A stretch of DNA of 9,661 bases from Nitrosopumilales archaeon (GTDB lineage: Archaea; Thermoproteota; Nitrososphaeria; Nitrososphaerales; Nitrososphaeraceae): positions 1-9,661 of the forward strand of contig WJXE01000054.1 in assembly GCA_009665115.1 (NCBI GenBank), read 5' to 3'. Made by a program: the position numbers and the translations under genes. Of this stretch, positions 1 through 6,877 are shown one piece after another. Numbering within the stretch: the first letter of the stretch is position 1; every line of letters begins with the position of its first letter. The notes under the pieces are model-generated. The model searched no databases. It saw only the letters and a program-made list of their open reading frames with translations, and was not told the DNA's origin.

Positions 1-290
1 GAGTGTTGTTAAAGGGCATGAAACTGTGTGTCATTAAATTCTAAAGCGTTGCCTATTTTGCAGTTCATTTATTCATTAACACCAACAGAATTTTCGTTAC
101 AACAGATTGAGAACTGTAGTGCGAAGCTGGAAGATAATTGGGTCTGACATATTTTGCTCTAATACATGAACACTGAGGGACTCTGAACTCTGGTTTCCGT
201 TGACCTTCATAAATGCAGATAGTCATTTGCGTCGTAGATTCAGAGTTGGCAACGCAACCAAGGAAACAGCCACGATATTGACTCGCACAA

Positions 291-364
291 CTGCCTGAAC
301 TGCAACACCGGGGCTACGACATCGCGTGGGTAGCGGTGACATTTCAAAAATAAATGCAGTGCAG
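291..364. other. Nested inverted repeats, possible structured RNA element
   Basis: Four helices nest in register. CTGC 291-294 pairs with GCAG 361-364. ACTGCA 299-304 pairs with TGCAGT 355-360. CACC 306-309 pairs with GGTG 335-338. GCTAC 313-317 pairs with GTAGC 330-334 and closes a 12-base loop. There is a GGG bulge (310-312), a 4-base bulge (295-298) and a 16-base AT-rich internal loop (339-354). In total that is 19 base pairs in 74 bases. It could be a small RNA, a folded leader element, or a chance fold. It lies too far upstream of the K start (about 180 bases) to be a simple ribosome-binding control. Neither the strand nor transcription can be told from the sequence. Confidence 0.25.
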
Positions 365-500
365 CAAAGCGGAATAACCAGGCATGCTACTATTTAGAGG
401 CGCGGCTGAGAACCGAAAATCAACAGGAAGAAGGAAGTTTGGTGCAGACTGATGTTGATCCAAGAAGCTGAAGGCATCACCATTATACATTTTCATGCAG

Positions 501-508
501 AAATATAG
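501..508 (+). promoter_or_regulatory. Candidate TATA box for the ATP synthase operon
   Basis: AAATATAG lies about 43 bases before the first ATG of subunit K. An archaeal start site about 26 bases downstream would give a short A/T-only leader of about 17 bases and no SD. A second AT-rich element (TTATACAT, 483-490) is an equal alternative and would give a leader of about 36 bases. The choice between them is uncertain. Confidence 0.3.
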
Positions 509-547
509 AAAAGTGTTTGTGACCTCAAAAAATAAAAGTAAATTAAT

Positions 548-922
548 ATGTCCCTCTCAAATGAAGGCATATTCGATATGCAAAACAGACGATGGAAACT
601 ATCCGCCATTAGCATCGCGGCAGCTTTGACAATTGGAATTCTCGCACTATTTTTATCATCTCAAGCTACGGCCGCACCATCAACCCCATCTCCTAATGCA
701 GTGCTGACTAAACCGCTACTTGCTATTGCGGCGGCAATTGCGATAGCTGGAGGATTGATTGGTACTGGCAATGCTCAGCAAGGTATCGGTGCTGCGGGTA
801 TGGGTATAATAGCCGAGAAGCCTGAGAAATTTGGCCAGGTATTGTTCTTCTTCGTTATTCCAGAAACCCTTTGGATCATTGGCTTTGTACTTGGGATAAT
901 TCTCTTGCTCGGTATTCTCTAG
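548..922 (+). CDS. atpK: A-type ATP synthase subunit K (proteolipid, rotor c-ring), with N-terminal leader
   Basis: Rotor ring proteolipid of 124 residues that carries ions through the membrane. Residues 13-17 (NRRWK) are basic and are followed by a hydrophobic run (18-36) and a small-residue A-x-A-like site (ATAA, 40-43). This resembles a cleavable signal peptide. The mature part is a single hairpin: helix 1 at about 56-88 is Gly/Ala-rich with Gln77-Gln78, a polar AEKPEKFG loop follows at 89-96, and helix 2 at 97-124 contains PET (105-107) with Glu106 as the ion-carrying carboxylate. The residue after PET is Leu108, where Na+-binding relatives usually have Gln, which favours protons (inference). 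ATG 548 has no SD and may be read with a very short leader. ATG 578 (Met11) is a plausible alternative start and sits just before the basic stretch. It is the first gene of the operon, and E follows after 11 bases. Confidence 0.93.
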   Translation: MSLSNEGIFDMQNRRWKLSAISIAAALTIGILALFLSSQATAAPSTPSPNAVLTKPLLAIAAAIAIAGGLIGTGNAQQGIGAAGMGIIAEKPEKFGQVLFFFVIPETLWIIGFVLGIILLLGIL

Positions 923-933
923 CAACAGTCGAC

Positions 934-1491
934 ATGAGTATCGAGACTTTCATAGAGGAAATAAATAGCAGAAAGAAAAGGGAACTGGAAGCCTTGGATA
1001 CACGACTTGCTGAAGAAAAAACAGCCTTACAAATTAAGAAAGACAATACGATAAAGGACATGCACGAGTATTTCTCAAACGAGGCGAAGCTAAAGTCAGA
1101 AAGAGAGGCAGCGAGGATTGTTGAGGCAGCGAGGCTGCAGGCGAAGAAAATTTTATTTGATGCAGTTAATGTAAATCTAGATTCTGCATTTGAGGTCATC
1201 AAAGAGGCATTAAGGAGTTATACAAACAGCAGTGAATACAACGTAGCATTACAGAAAATGATAGTGACCGCTAAGAAGAACCTGGGGCCTAAAATAAAAG
1301 TTAGCTGTCGTGAACAGGATCGCTCACCTTTGGCAGAGCTAGGTGTAACTGTCATCAAGACAATCCAGACGATAGGTGGAGTAATAGCGGAAAATGAAAA
1401 TGGCAGCAAGGAACTTGACTTGACCTTCGAAGAGCTTCTGAGGATACACGAAGATGAAGCAAAAAGTTTAATCATGGAGGATTTACTCTAG
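934..1491 (+). CDS. atpE: A-type ATP synthase subunit E (peripheral stalk)
   Basis: Stator stalk subunit of 185 residues that pairs with subunit H to hold the A3B3 head against rotation. Residues 1-75 form a highly charged helix (Lys/Glu/Arg rich) expected to pair with H. The C-terminal globular part ends in the family-typical region GGVIAENENGSKELDLTFEE (148-167), followed by LL and a final helix. The length is normal for archaeal E. The open frame continues upstream to 871 inside subunit K, but those 21 codons do not resemble the family. ATG 934 gives a normal N-terminus (MSIETFIEEI) 11 bases after the K stop. There is no clear SD, so translation probably depends on coupling to K. Its TAG stop shares one base with the GTG start of C. 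Confidence 0.93.
   Translation: MSIETFIEEINSRKKRELEALDTRLAEEKTALQIKKDNTIKDMHEYFSNEAKLKSEREAARIVEAARLQAKKILFDAVNVNLDSAFEVIKEALRSYTNSSEYNVALQKMIVTAKKNLGPKIKVSCREQDRSPLAELGVTVIKTIQTIGGVIAENENGSKELDLTFEELLRIHEDEAKSLIMEDLL
1476..1480 (+). promoter_or_regulatory. Ribosome-binding site deciding the GTG start of subunit C
   Basis: GGAGG lies inside the last codons of subunit E, 10 bases before the GTG at 1491. It supports GTG 1491 as the start of C even though that codon shares its first base with the last base of the E stop codon. Confidence 0.7.
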
Positions 1492-2561
1492 TGCCGACTT
1501 CACAATATTCATCTTCATTCGGAAGATTACAGGCATTATCCGTAAACTTTCTCTCGCCAGCGCTTATGCAGGATTTACTTAAGGTAAAGGATGTTTTGGA
1601 GATGGTAAAAATGTTGCAAGGAACATGGTACGGCGAAGAGATTGAAAAGGCGGCTTCTATATATCAACCTCCGGATTTGCTGGAAGTGGCATTAAATCGC
1701 CATTTGGTAAAGGTTAATAAGATTGCCTTAGAAGCATCTCCGTTCAACGGTAAAAATGCAGTCCGAGCATATTTGTTAAAATGGGATATATATAACATAG
1801 AGTTGATACTATCATCCAAAAACATGGGAAGGACAATTACAGAAACAGAACCGTTCCTGGTGTCCAGCCGCAATTTCCCTGCAGGAATCTCGGCGGGTAA
1901 TATTCCACATGACGAGATAAAAATTATCTTGTCTCAATCGGGGGTTGAGGCGGCAGTAAATCACTTGCTCAAATATAGCTATGGAACAATACTTTTGCAG
2001 TATATTGATGCGTATCAAAAGACCTCTGATCTCGGACCAATGGTAGCCGGTTTACAGGCATACTACTATCAAACCTTAATCGAATCACTAAGATTTTTTC
2101 AAGGTGACGAAGGCATTATCAGAGAAATGTTTAGAACCGAGATAGACAAGAAGAATATTCTTAACCTATTGAAGGGAAAAGAGACGAATGCTGACAAGTC
2201 GATTGTCGGCAAACATGTCGTAGGTGGTGGAGGAATCCCAGTAAGCGAACTAATGGACATGTACGGAGTTAATAACGTGCTAGAATTTGTAAATAGGATA
2301 GAGAACTATTTTCCGTTGGGCGAAGCTGTAGTTCAATACAGGAACACCAGCAGTTTAGTCGACTTCGAGATTGGTCTAGATAAATTTATCAATAACAAAT
2401 TTGTAAATAAGCTGAAGAATATTGCACTCTCTATAGGCTCAATATTCTACTTCATAATCACGGCCGAGCATGAGCGTGAAAATATTAGAAGAATAGCCTA
2501 TGGCAAAAGATACAATATTTCAACTGATCGGATAGCCTCCATGATGATGATAAATGAGTGA
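1491..2561 (+). CDS. atpC: A-type ATP synthase subunit C (V-type d homologue, rotor socket)
   Basis: A 356-residue member of the V-type AC39/subunit C family. It is a funnel-shaped protein that sits on the cytoplasmic face of the K ring and receives the D-F shaft. Family features are RAYLLKWDIYNIELIL (92-107), a second helical repeat containing REMFRTEIDKKNILNLLKGK (211-230), a GGGGIP turn (245-250), and a C-terminal ENIRRIAYGKRY (330-341). The length is typical. GTG 1491 is the start, supported by GGAGG 10 bases upstream, and it overlaps the E stop by one base. The end overlaps the start of F by 8 bases. No transmembrane segment is expected. Confidence 0.92.
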   Translation: MPTSQYSSSFGRLQALSVNFLSPALMQDLLKVKDVLEMVKMLQGTWYGEEIEKAASIYQPPDLLEVALNRHLVKVNKIALEASPFNGKNAVRAYLLKWDIYNIELILSSKNMGRTITETEPFLVSSRNFPAGISAGNIPHDEIKIILSQSGVEAAVNHLLKYSYGTILLQYIDAYQKTSDLGPMVAGLQAYYYQTLIESLRFFQGDEGIIREMFRTEIDKKNILNLLKGKETNADKSIVGKHVVGGGGIPVSELMDMYGVNNVLEFVNRIENYFPLGEAVVQYRNTSSLVDFEIGLDKFINNKFVNKLKNIALSIGSIFYFIITAEHERENIRRIAYGKRYNISTDRIASMMMINE

Positions 2562-2904
2562 ATTAATTTCCAGAAAAGGATTGACTCGAAAGATAGCAGT
2601 CTTAGGGGAGCGTGAGCTAGTAATGGGTTATCGGCTGCTTGGTATAGAAGATGCATTTATTGTGAGCACGGATGTTGCTGAGGTCAATAAAAAATTGCAA
2701 CAATTGATGTCTTCGAAAGAATTCGCTTTGATTATCGCTAGCAACTCAGTTCGCTACGCCCTTTCCGAAGGCTTTAGAGAGACTGTTGAAGCATCGATAG
2801 AACCTCTCGTGTTATTTATGCCTGCCTTCGAAGGTAACGTTCAGGAAGAGTCGATAGCTTCTTTGGCAAGACGAGTACTTGGAATCAGTATTCAGATGGG
2901 TTGA
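2554..2904 (+). CDS. atpF: A-type ATP synthase subunit F (central rotor)
   Basis: A 116-residue small central-stalk subunit that binds subunit D. Residues 12-31 (RKIAVLGERELVMGYRLLGI) are the usual N-terminal beta-alpha unit of the F family. The middle holds the second strand (about 57-63, FALIIAS) and a PLVLFMP strand (84-90). The C-terminal helix includes ESIASLARRVLGISI (99-113), which in relatives swings to regulate the shaft. ATG 2554 overlaps the end of C by 8 bases, so translational coupling is likely. No SD of the GGAGG kind is visible before it. The stop TGA (2902-2904) precedes the best start of A by 8 bases. Confidence 0.9.
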   Translation: MSELISRKGLTRKIAVLGERELVMGYRLLGIEDAFIVSTDVAEVNKKLQQLMSSKEFALIIASNSVRYALSEGFRETVEASIEPLVLFMPAFEGNVQEESIASLARRVLGISIQMG

Positions 2905-2912
2905 ATGATGAC

Positions 2913-4679
2913 ATGGCAGAGTCTCTAGTTTCACGTATCTCCGGACCCGTAGTAGTGGCAACGGGGCTTGAAGGAGCACAAATGTACGATGTAGTGCGAA
3001 TCGGGGAGTTAGGCCTAGTAGGAGAGATTATCCGACTTGAGGGTAACAAAGCGACAGTTCAAGTTTACGAGGATACTACGGGCCTAAGACCAGGAGAAAA
3101 ACTCGTCAATACGAAAAGGCCCCTTTCTATTCAACTCGGTCCTGGTCTACTGACCTCAATTTATGATGGCATTCAAAGACCACTCAATATATTAAGAGAA
3201 CAGAGCGGGGACTTTATTGGTAGAGGAAAGACTATTCCTGCGCTGGATCAAGAGAAGAAATGGGAGTTCATCCCGCTCAAGAAAAGAGGAGATGAAGTAT
3301 GTCAGGGAGATATCATAGGCGAGGTCCAGGAAACACCGCTGATAAAACACAAGATTATGATTCCCTTTGCAACCCAAGGAAAATTAGAAGAAATAAGCGA
3401 AGGGAGGTATAATGTGAATGAAATTGTCGCAACAGTAAAAACCCCGACCACTAAGGTCGATGTTGGGTTATCAAGCTGGTGGACCGTCAGAACGCCGAGG
3501 CCAGTACTTCGTAAGCTGCCGCCTGAGTCGCCACTTCTTACTGGTCAGCGAGTTTTGGACACATTTTTCCCAGTCGCAAAAGGAGGAACTGCTGCAATTC
3601 CGGGTCCATTTGGGAGTGGCAAGACAGTGACGCAACAACAACTTGCGAAATGGGCCGATAGCGACGTGATAGTTTATGTCGGGTGTGGGGAGAGAGGAAA
3701 CGAGATGACAGAAGTGCTTACAACTTTTCCAGAATTAGAAGATCCTAAATCGAAGCGTCCTCTCATGGAGCGCACAATCCTTGTCGCTAACACCTCGAAC
3801 ATGCCGGTTGCCGCCCGCGAAGCGAGTATTTACACAGGGATCACAATGGGCGAGTATTACCGTGACATGGGGTATGGCGTCGCGCTAATGGCGGATAGCA
3901 CCTCTCGATGGGCGGAGGCCCTCAGGGAAATATCAGGAAGGCTAGAAGAAATGCCTGGAGAGGAAGGATATCCTGCTTATTTGGGAAGGCGGCTCGCAGA
4001 ATTTTATGAAAGAGGCGGTAAGGCAATCGTAATTTCTCCAGAGGAACGAATTGGGTCTTTAACCCTGGTCGGAGCAGTCTCGCCACCAGGCGGAGATTTT
4101 TCTGAGCCAGTATCACAGAACACGCTTCGGGTTACTAGGGTGTTCTGGGCGCTTGATGCAAGTTTAGCTTCGCGAAGGCACTTCCCTTCAATCAATTGGC
4201 TAACGAGTTATTCACTATATGCGGACGATATGAGTAACTGGTATAGCCAAAACGTATCGCCGGAGTGGGTTCCTTTGAGGAAGGAGGCCTTAGAAATTTT
4301 GCAAAGGGAATCGGAGTTAGAAGAGATTGTTCAGCTAGTCGGATATGATGCTTTGCCAGAACCAGAGAAAGGAATTCTGGATACAGCTCGCTCGCTTAGA
4401 GAAGATTATTTACAACAAAGCGCTTACGATGAAGTCGATACTTACACATCCATAAGGAAGCAGTTTTTAATGCTCTCGGTAATCTTAGAATTCGGCAAGA
4501 TGGAGGCAGACGCAATTAAGAAGGGTGTTCGGTCTTCGCGGATCGGTGCTCTGGATGCTAGAAAGCTTATATCAAAAATAAAATGGACACCTGAAGATCA
4601 AGTCGAACAGCTATTGCGAGAGATCAAGACCAGCATGAGCCAACAATTTGAGGGTCTGTTGATCCAGGTGACCCAATAA
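2913..4679 (+). CDS. atpA: A-type ATP synthase catalytic subunit A
   Basis: Nucleotide-hydrolysing/synthesising subunit of the head, 588 residues from ATG 2913, as usual for the family. In this numbering an N-terminal beta barrel covers about 1-75. The A-specific bulge domain covers about 110-190. The P-loop GPFGSGKT is at 231-238, the catalytic Glu260 lies in GCGERGNE, and the Walker B Asp328 lies in VALMADSTSRW. The conserved SPPGGDFSEP is at about 390-399. The C-terminal helical domain ends at VTQ. All key residues are present. An alternative TTG start at 2901 would overlap F by 4 bases and add four residues. ATG 2913 is preferred because it gives the usual N-terminus just before SRISGPVVVA. 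The B gene starts on the next base after the stop. Confidence 0.97.
   Translation: MAESLVSRISGPVVVATGLEGAQMYDVVRIGELGLVGEIIRLEGNKATVQVYEDTTGLRPGEKLVNTKRPLSIQLGPGLLTSIYDGIQRPLNILREQSGDFIGRGKTIPALDQEKKWEFIPLKKRGDEVCQGDIIGEVQETPLIKHKIMIPFATQGKLEEISEGRYNVNEIVATVKTPTTKVDVGLSSWWTVRTPRPVLRKLPPESPLLTGQRVLDTFFPVAKGGTAAIPGPFGSGKTVTQQQLAKWADSDVIVYVGCGERGNEMTEVLTTFPELEDPKSKRPLMERTILVANTSNMPVAAREASIYTGITMGEYYRDMGYGVALMADSTSRWAEALREISGRLEEMPGEEGYPAYLGRRLAEFYERGGKAIVISPEERIGSLTLVGAVSPPGGDFSEPVSQNTLRVTRVFWALDASLASRRHFPSINWLTSYSLYADDMSNWYSQNVSPEWVPLRKEALEILQRESELEEIVQLVGYDALPEPEKGILDTARSLREDYLQQSAYDEVDTYTSIRKQFLMLSVILEFGKMEADAIKKGVRSSRIGALDARKLISKIKWTPEDQVEQLLREIKTSMSQQFEGLLIQVTQ
4667..4671 (+). promoter_or_regulatory. 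Ribosome-binding site deciding the GTG start of subunit B
   Basis: GGTGA, a canonical archaeal SD, lies within the last codons of A, 8 bases before the GTG at 4680. It fixes that GTG as the start of B although it directly abuts the A stop codon. Confidence 0.75.
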
Positions 4680-6077
4680 GTGTCTACGATAGCTTTTAAA
4701 ACACTGTCTAAGATAGCAGGCCCACTGATATTTGTAGAGGGTGTGGATAATGCGGCTTATGGGGAAATGGTGGAGATAAAACTTGTGGACGGACAAAGGC
4801 GACAGGGTCAAGTGCTTGACACCAGGAAGGGTCTGGCAGTGGTGCAGGTATTTGGCCCAACTTTGGGACTAGGTACTTCGGGAACTTCAACCAGATTTCT
4901 TGGACACACTGCTACGCTATCGGTTTCAGATGAAATGTTAGGCAGGGTATTTGATGGATTGGGGAATCCAAGAGATAATGGCCCTAAGATCGTATCAAAA
5001 CAAAAATTCGATCTAGTGGGTTCTGGCATCAACCCGTATTCGAGAGAGCAACCCTCTGAATTCATCCAAACTGGAATGTCCAATATCGATGGAATGAACA
5101 CACTTGTGAGAGGTCAAAAACTGCCGATTTTCTCAGGTGCAGGTCTACCTCATAATATGCTCGCATCGCAAATTGCTAGACAAGCAAAGGTTCTTGGCAC
5201 CACTGAAAGCTTCTCTGTTGTATTTGCAGCCATAGGGATCACTAGTGAAGAAGCGAACTTTTTTGTTAAACAATTTGAAGAAAGTGGGGCGTTAGGACGA
5301 ACTGTTCTTTTCTTGAACCTTTCTTCGGATCCTTCTATGGAACGTATACTAACACCCAGACTAGCCTTGACAACTGCGGAATTCCTTGCATATGAACGGG
5401 AGATGCACGTTCTTGTTATATTGACAGACATGACAAATTACTGCGAAGCTCTGAGAGAGATAGCTGCTGCACGCGAAGAAGTCCCAGGCAGGCGAGGTTA
5501 CCCTGGTTATATGTATACAGATCTGGCTTCAATTTATGAACGCGCAGGGAGAATAAAGGGCAGAAAGGGTTCAGTTACACAGATTCCTATTTTAACAATG
5601 CCGGCTGACGACATCACGCATCCGATACCTGACCTTACCGGCTACATAACCGAAGGCCAGATCGTTATGAGCAGAGATTTACAACGTGCAGATATTCACC
5701 CGCCGGCCGACGTCCTCACTAGTCTTTCGCGTTTAATGAATCAAGGGATCGGGAAGGGTCGGACACGTGAAGACCATAGAAGTCTAGCAGATCAACTCTA
5801 TGCGACGTACGCACAGGGTAAGGACGCTAGAGCATTGGCCGCGATCGTCGGCGAAGAAGCTCTGAGTGAGATAGATAGAAAGTTTTTGAAGATCGCAAAC
5901 AGTTTTGAACGAAAATTTGTAAATCAAGGTTTTGATGAAAACCGCTCAATCGAAGAAACGCTAAACATTGGGTGGGAACTTCTAAGTGACCTTTCAGAAT
6001 CCGAGATGAAGCGTATCAAGCCTGAATTCATTGAAAAATATGGGAGGAAAAAAGCAGTAACGCCGGAGGTCGAGTGA
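4680..6077 (+). CDS. atpB: A-type ATP synthase regulatory subunit B
   Basis: Non-catalytic partner of A in the A3B3 hexamer, 465 residues, as expected. The N-terminal barrel is at about 1-80. In place of a true P-loop it has FSGAGLPHN (151-159), the hallmark of B subunits. The central domain includes VLVILTDMTNYCEALREI (244-261) and the GRRGYPGYMYTDLASIYERAG stretch (270-290). Arg351 in SLSRLMNQGIGKG matches the arginine finger that reaches the catalytic site of A. The C-terminal helical domain ends with a basic, proline-containing tail. GTG 4680 is supported by GGTGA 8 bases upstream and lies immediately after the A stop, so A and B are probably translated together. Confidence 0.97.
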   Translation: MSTIAFKTLSKIAGPLIFVEGVDNAAYGEMVEIKLVDGQRRQGQVLDTRKGLAVVQVFGPTLGLGTSGTSTRFLGHTATLSVSDEMLGRVFDGLGNPRDNGPKIVSKQKFDLVGSGINPYSREQPSEFIQTGMSNIDGMNTLVRGQKLPIFSGAGLPHNMLASQIARQAKVLGTTESFSVVFAAIGITSEEANFFVKQFEESGALGRTVLFLNLSSDPSMERILTPRLALTTAEFLAYEREMHVLVILTDMTNYCEALREIAAAREEVPGRRGYPGYMYTDLASIYERAGRIKGRKGSVTQIPILTMPADDITHPIPDLTGYITEGQIVMSRDLQRADIHPPADVLTSLSRLMNQGIGKGRTREDHRSLADQLYATYAQGKDARALAAIVGEEALSEIDRKFLKIANSFERKFVNQGFDENRSIEETLNIGWELLSDLSESEMKRIKPEFIEKYGRKKAVTPEVE

Positions 6078-6078
6078 T
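6065..6078 (+). promoter_or_regulatory. Split ribosome-binding site for the TTG start of subunit D
   Basis: GGAGGT (6065-6070) and GTGAT (6074-6078) both match parts of the AGGAGGTGAT complement of the archaeal 16S rRNA end, separated by three extra bases. GTGAT lies 7 bases before TTG 6086. An in-frame TAA (6083-6085) directly precedes the TTG, so no earlier start exists. Confidence 0.55.
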
Positions 6079-6085
6079 CGAGTAA

Positions 6086-6757
6086 TTGCCATCTGCAATT
6101 AATATACGTCCAACGCGCCTCGAATATATACGAACCAAGAGAAGAATTGTTATCGCCAAGAAGGGTTTAAAACTTTTGAAGCTCAAGCGGCAAGCATTGA
6201 TTCTAGAGTTTTTCAGCACCAGCAAGACTGCTGCAACATTAAGAAGTGGTTTGCAGTCCGAGCTAATGAAAGGATACGAAAGCATTAGAATGGCAGAAAT
6301 GATGGCAGGCGCAATTCGACTAGAGAATGAGGCAATGAAGATTCCTAGTATGACCAATCTGCAGATTAAGTCAAAGAATGTGATGGGCGTTCGTATACCC
6401 AAATTAGTAGGAGGTCAAAGGCAAGAGGCTCTTACTGAATATCTCTTAGAACTTCCAACTTCAATTAACGAAGCCATAAAGTCATTTCAACAGGTTCACA
6501 AGATGGTACTGGATGTAGCTGAAAAGGAGACGGCGTTAAGGAAGCTTTTGCTCGAAATAGAGAAAACAAAACGCAAATCGAATGCAATCGAAAATGTTTT
6601 TGTCCCTCGGTTAGAGGCCGCGGTTAAATTCATCACTTTCAGACTTGATGAAATGGAACGTGATACGTTCATTATGTTAAAAACTGTAAAGCGAAAAATG
6701 GGAGAGAGGGAGGAAGAGAGTATTAAAAAGGAGGAACAAAAAATTCTTGCCGGTTAG
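6086..6757 (+). CDS. atpD: A-type ATP synthase subunit D (central rotor shaft)
   Basis: A 223-residue long antiparallel coiled-coil shaft that turns inside the A3B3 head and plugs into C with F. The N-terminal helix shows the family pattern IRPTRLEYIRTKRRIVIAKK (7-26). The C-terminal helix has TKRKSNAIENVFVPRLEAAV (161-180) and ERDTFIMLKTVKRK (191-204), both typical. The start must be TTG 6086: an in-frame TAA abuts it, and the next in-frame ATG would delete the conserved first helix. The gene follows B after 8 bases. Its final codons, ending in KKEEQKILAG, overlap the first 11 bases of a small open frame described separately. Confidence 0.93.
   Translation: MPSAINIRPTRLEYIRTKRRIVIAKKGLKLLKLKRQALILEFFSTSKTAATLRSGLQSELMKGYESIRMAEMMAGAIRLENEAMKIPSMTNLQIKSKNVMGVRIPKLVGGQRQEALTEYLLELPTSINEAIKSFQQVHKMVLDVAEKETALRKLLLEIEKTKRKSNAIENVFVPRLEAAVKFITFRLDEMERDTFIMLKTVKRKMGEREEESIKKEEQKILAG
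6730..6734 (+). promoter_or_regulatory. Ribosome-binding-site-like GGAGG before the small ORF
   Basis: GGAGG lies within the last codons of subunit D, 12 bases before TTG 6747. The spacing is close to that seen for subunit C (10 bases). It serves no other start and so supports translation of the 42-codon frame, although the Lys-Glu-rich coding sequence of D could contain this motif by chance. Confidence 0.45.
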
Positions 6758-6875
6758 GTTTGCGAACCCCCAACAGAGAAAGTTCTACCTGTTAATGAGG
6801 GCTTTAAAGATAGGTAATATTGTTGGTACCGTGGTTGTAGTTCTGTATATAGGTAAGCATTTTTTTGGAGGGTAA
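6747..6875 (+). CDS. Small single-pass membrane peptide between D and H (42 residues, unrecognised)
   Basis: This open frame fills the only apparent gap inside the operon. TTG 6747 overlaps the end of D by 11 bases. The TAA (6873-6875) shares one base with the first ATG of H, and GGAGG lies 12 bases before the TTG. The product has a basic N-terminal part (Arg4, Arg11, Lys12, Arg18, Lys21), then one hydrophobic stretch of about 15-19 residues starting at Ile22 (GNIVGTVVVVLYIG, 23-36), then KHFFGG. This predicts one membrane helix with the N-terminus inside the cell. An inner ATG (6795) would give only 26 residues and has no SD. I do not recognise the family. Its position suggests an accessory or assembly factor for the membrane sector. 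In Methanosarcina a small gene (ahaG) also follows D, but no homology is claimed. The frame could also be a chance opening across a promoter-bearing spacer. Confidence 0.5.
   Translation: MPVRFANPQQRKFYLLMRALKIGNIVGTVVVVLYIGKHFFGG
6867..6872 (+). promoter_or_regulatory. Ribosome-binding site deciding the start of subunit H
   Basis: GGAGGG lies 2 bases before ATG 6875 and 5 bases before the adjacent in-frame ATG 6878. The spacing favours the second ATG. It is the strongest SD in the operon and also encodes the final Gly-Gly of the small upstream frame. Confidence 0.7.
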
Positions 6876-6877
6876 TG

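Larger units (their letters stand above)
1..547. other. Long 5' intergenic region without a supported protein gene
   Basis: No reading frame here looks like a gene. All plus-strand frames meet a stop within the first 44 bases, so at most the last 13 or so codons of an upstream gene could be present (a frame ending at TAA 42-44), which cannot be confirmed. The longest minus-strand candidate I examined is 39 codons (342 down to 223) with no ribosome-binding site. What can be seen is a nested set of inverted repeats at 291-364, an 8-base inverted repeat (ACTCTGAA 180-187 and TTCAGAGT 239-246), a 10-base direct repeat (ATAAATGCAG at 209-218 and 350-359), and AT-rich promoter-like sequence after about 480. 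No tRNA, rRNA, RNase P RNA or SRP RNA motif was recognised. Confidence 0.6.

Noticed and set aside
180..246. Inverted repeat ACTCTGAA / TTCAGAGT with a 51-base spacer
   Set aside because: The arms are short, the loop is long and there is no supporting context for a transposon end or an operator.
223..342. Minus-strand frame of 39 codons starting at ATG 342
   Set aside because: It has no ribosome-binding site and no TATA box at the correct distance, its composition is unremarkable, and it overlaps the inverted-repeat structure.
209..359. Direct repeat ATAAATGCAG (209-218 and 350-359)
   Set aside because: There are only two copies of 10 bases with irregular spacing. It is not an array or mobile-element end, and chance is sufficient.
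441..481. C/D-box-like small RNA: TGATG at 450-454, CTGA at 468-471, GGTG/CACC ends
   Set aside because: The C box is a poor match, there is no C'/D' pair, and the 41-base span is too short for a normal archaeal C/D RNA.
495..629. Plus-strand frame of 44 codons starting at ATG 495
   Set aside because: It runs into subunit K in another frame, has no SD, and its product has no recognisable features. It is a shadow.
871..933. Upstream extension of subunit E inside K
   Set aside because: The 21 extra residues do not fit the E family, and ATG 934 gives a normal N-terminus and gene spacing.
2901..2912. TTG start for subunit A overlapping the F stop by 4 bases
   Set aside because: It is possible, but there is no SD before it and it adds only four residues. 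The in-frame ATG 2913 fits the family N-terminus better.
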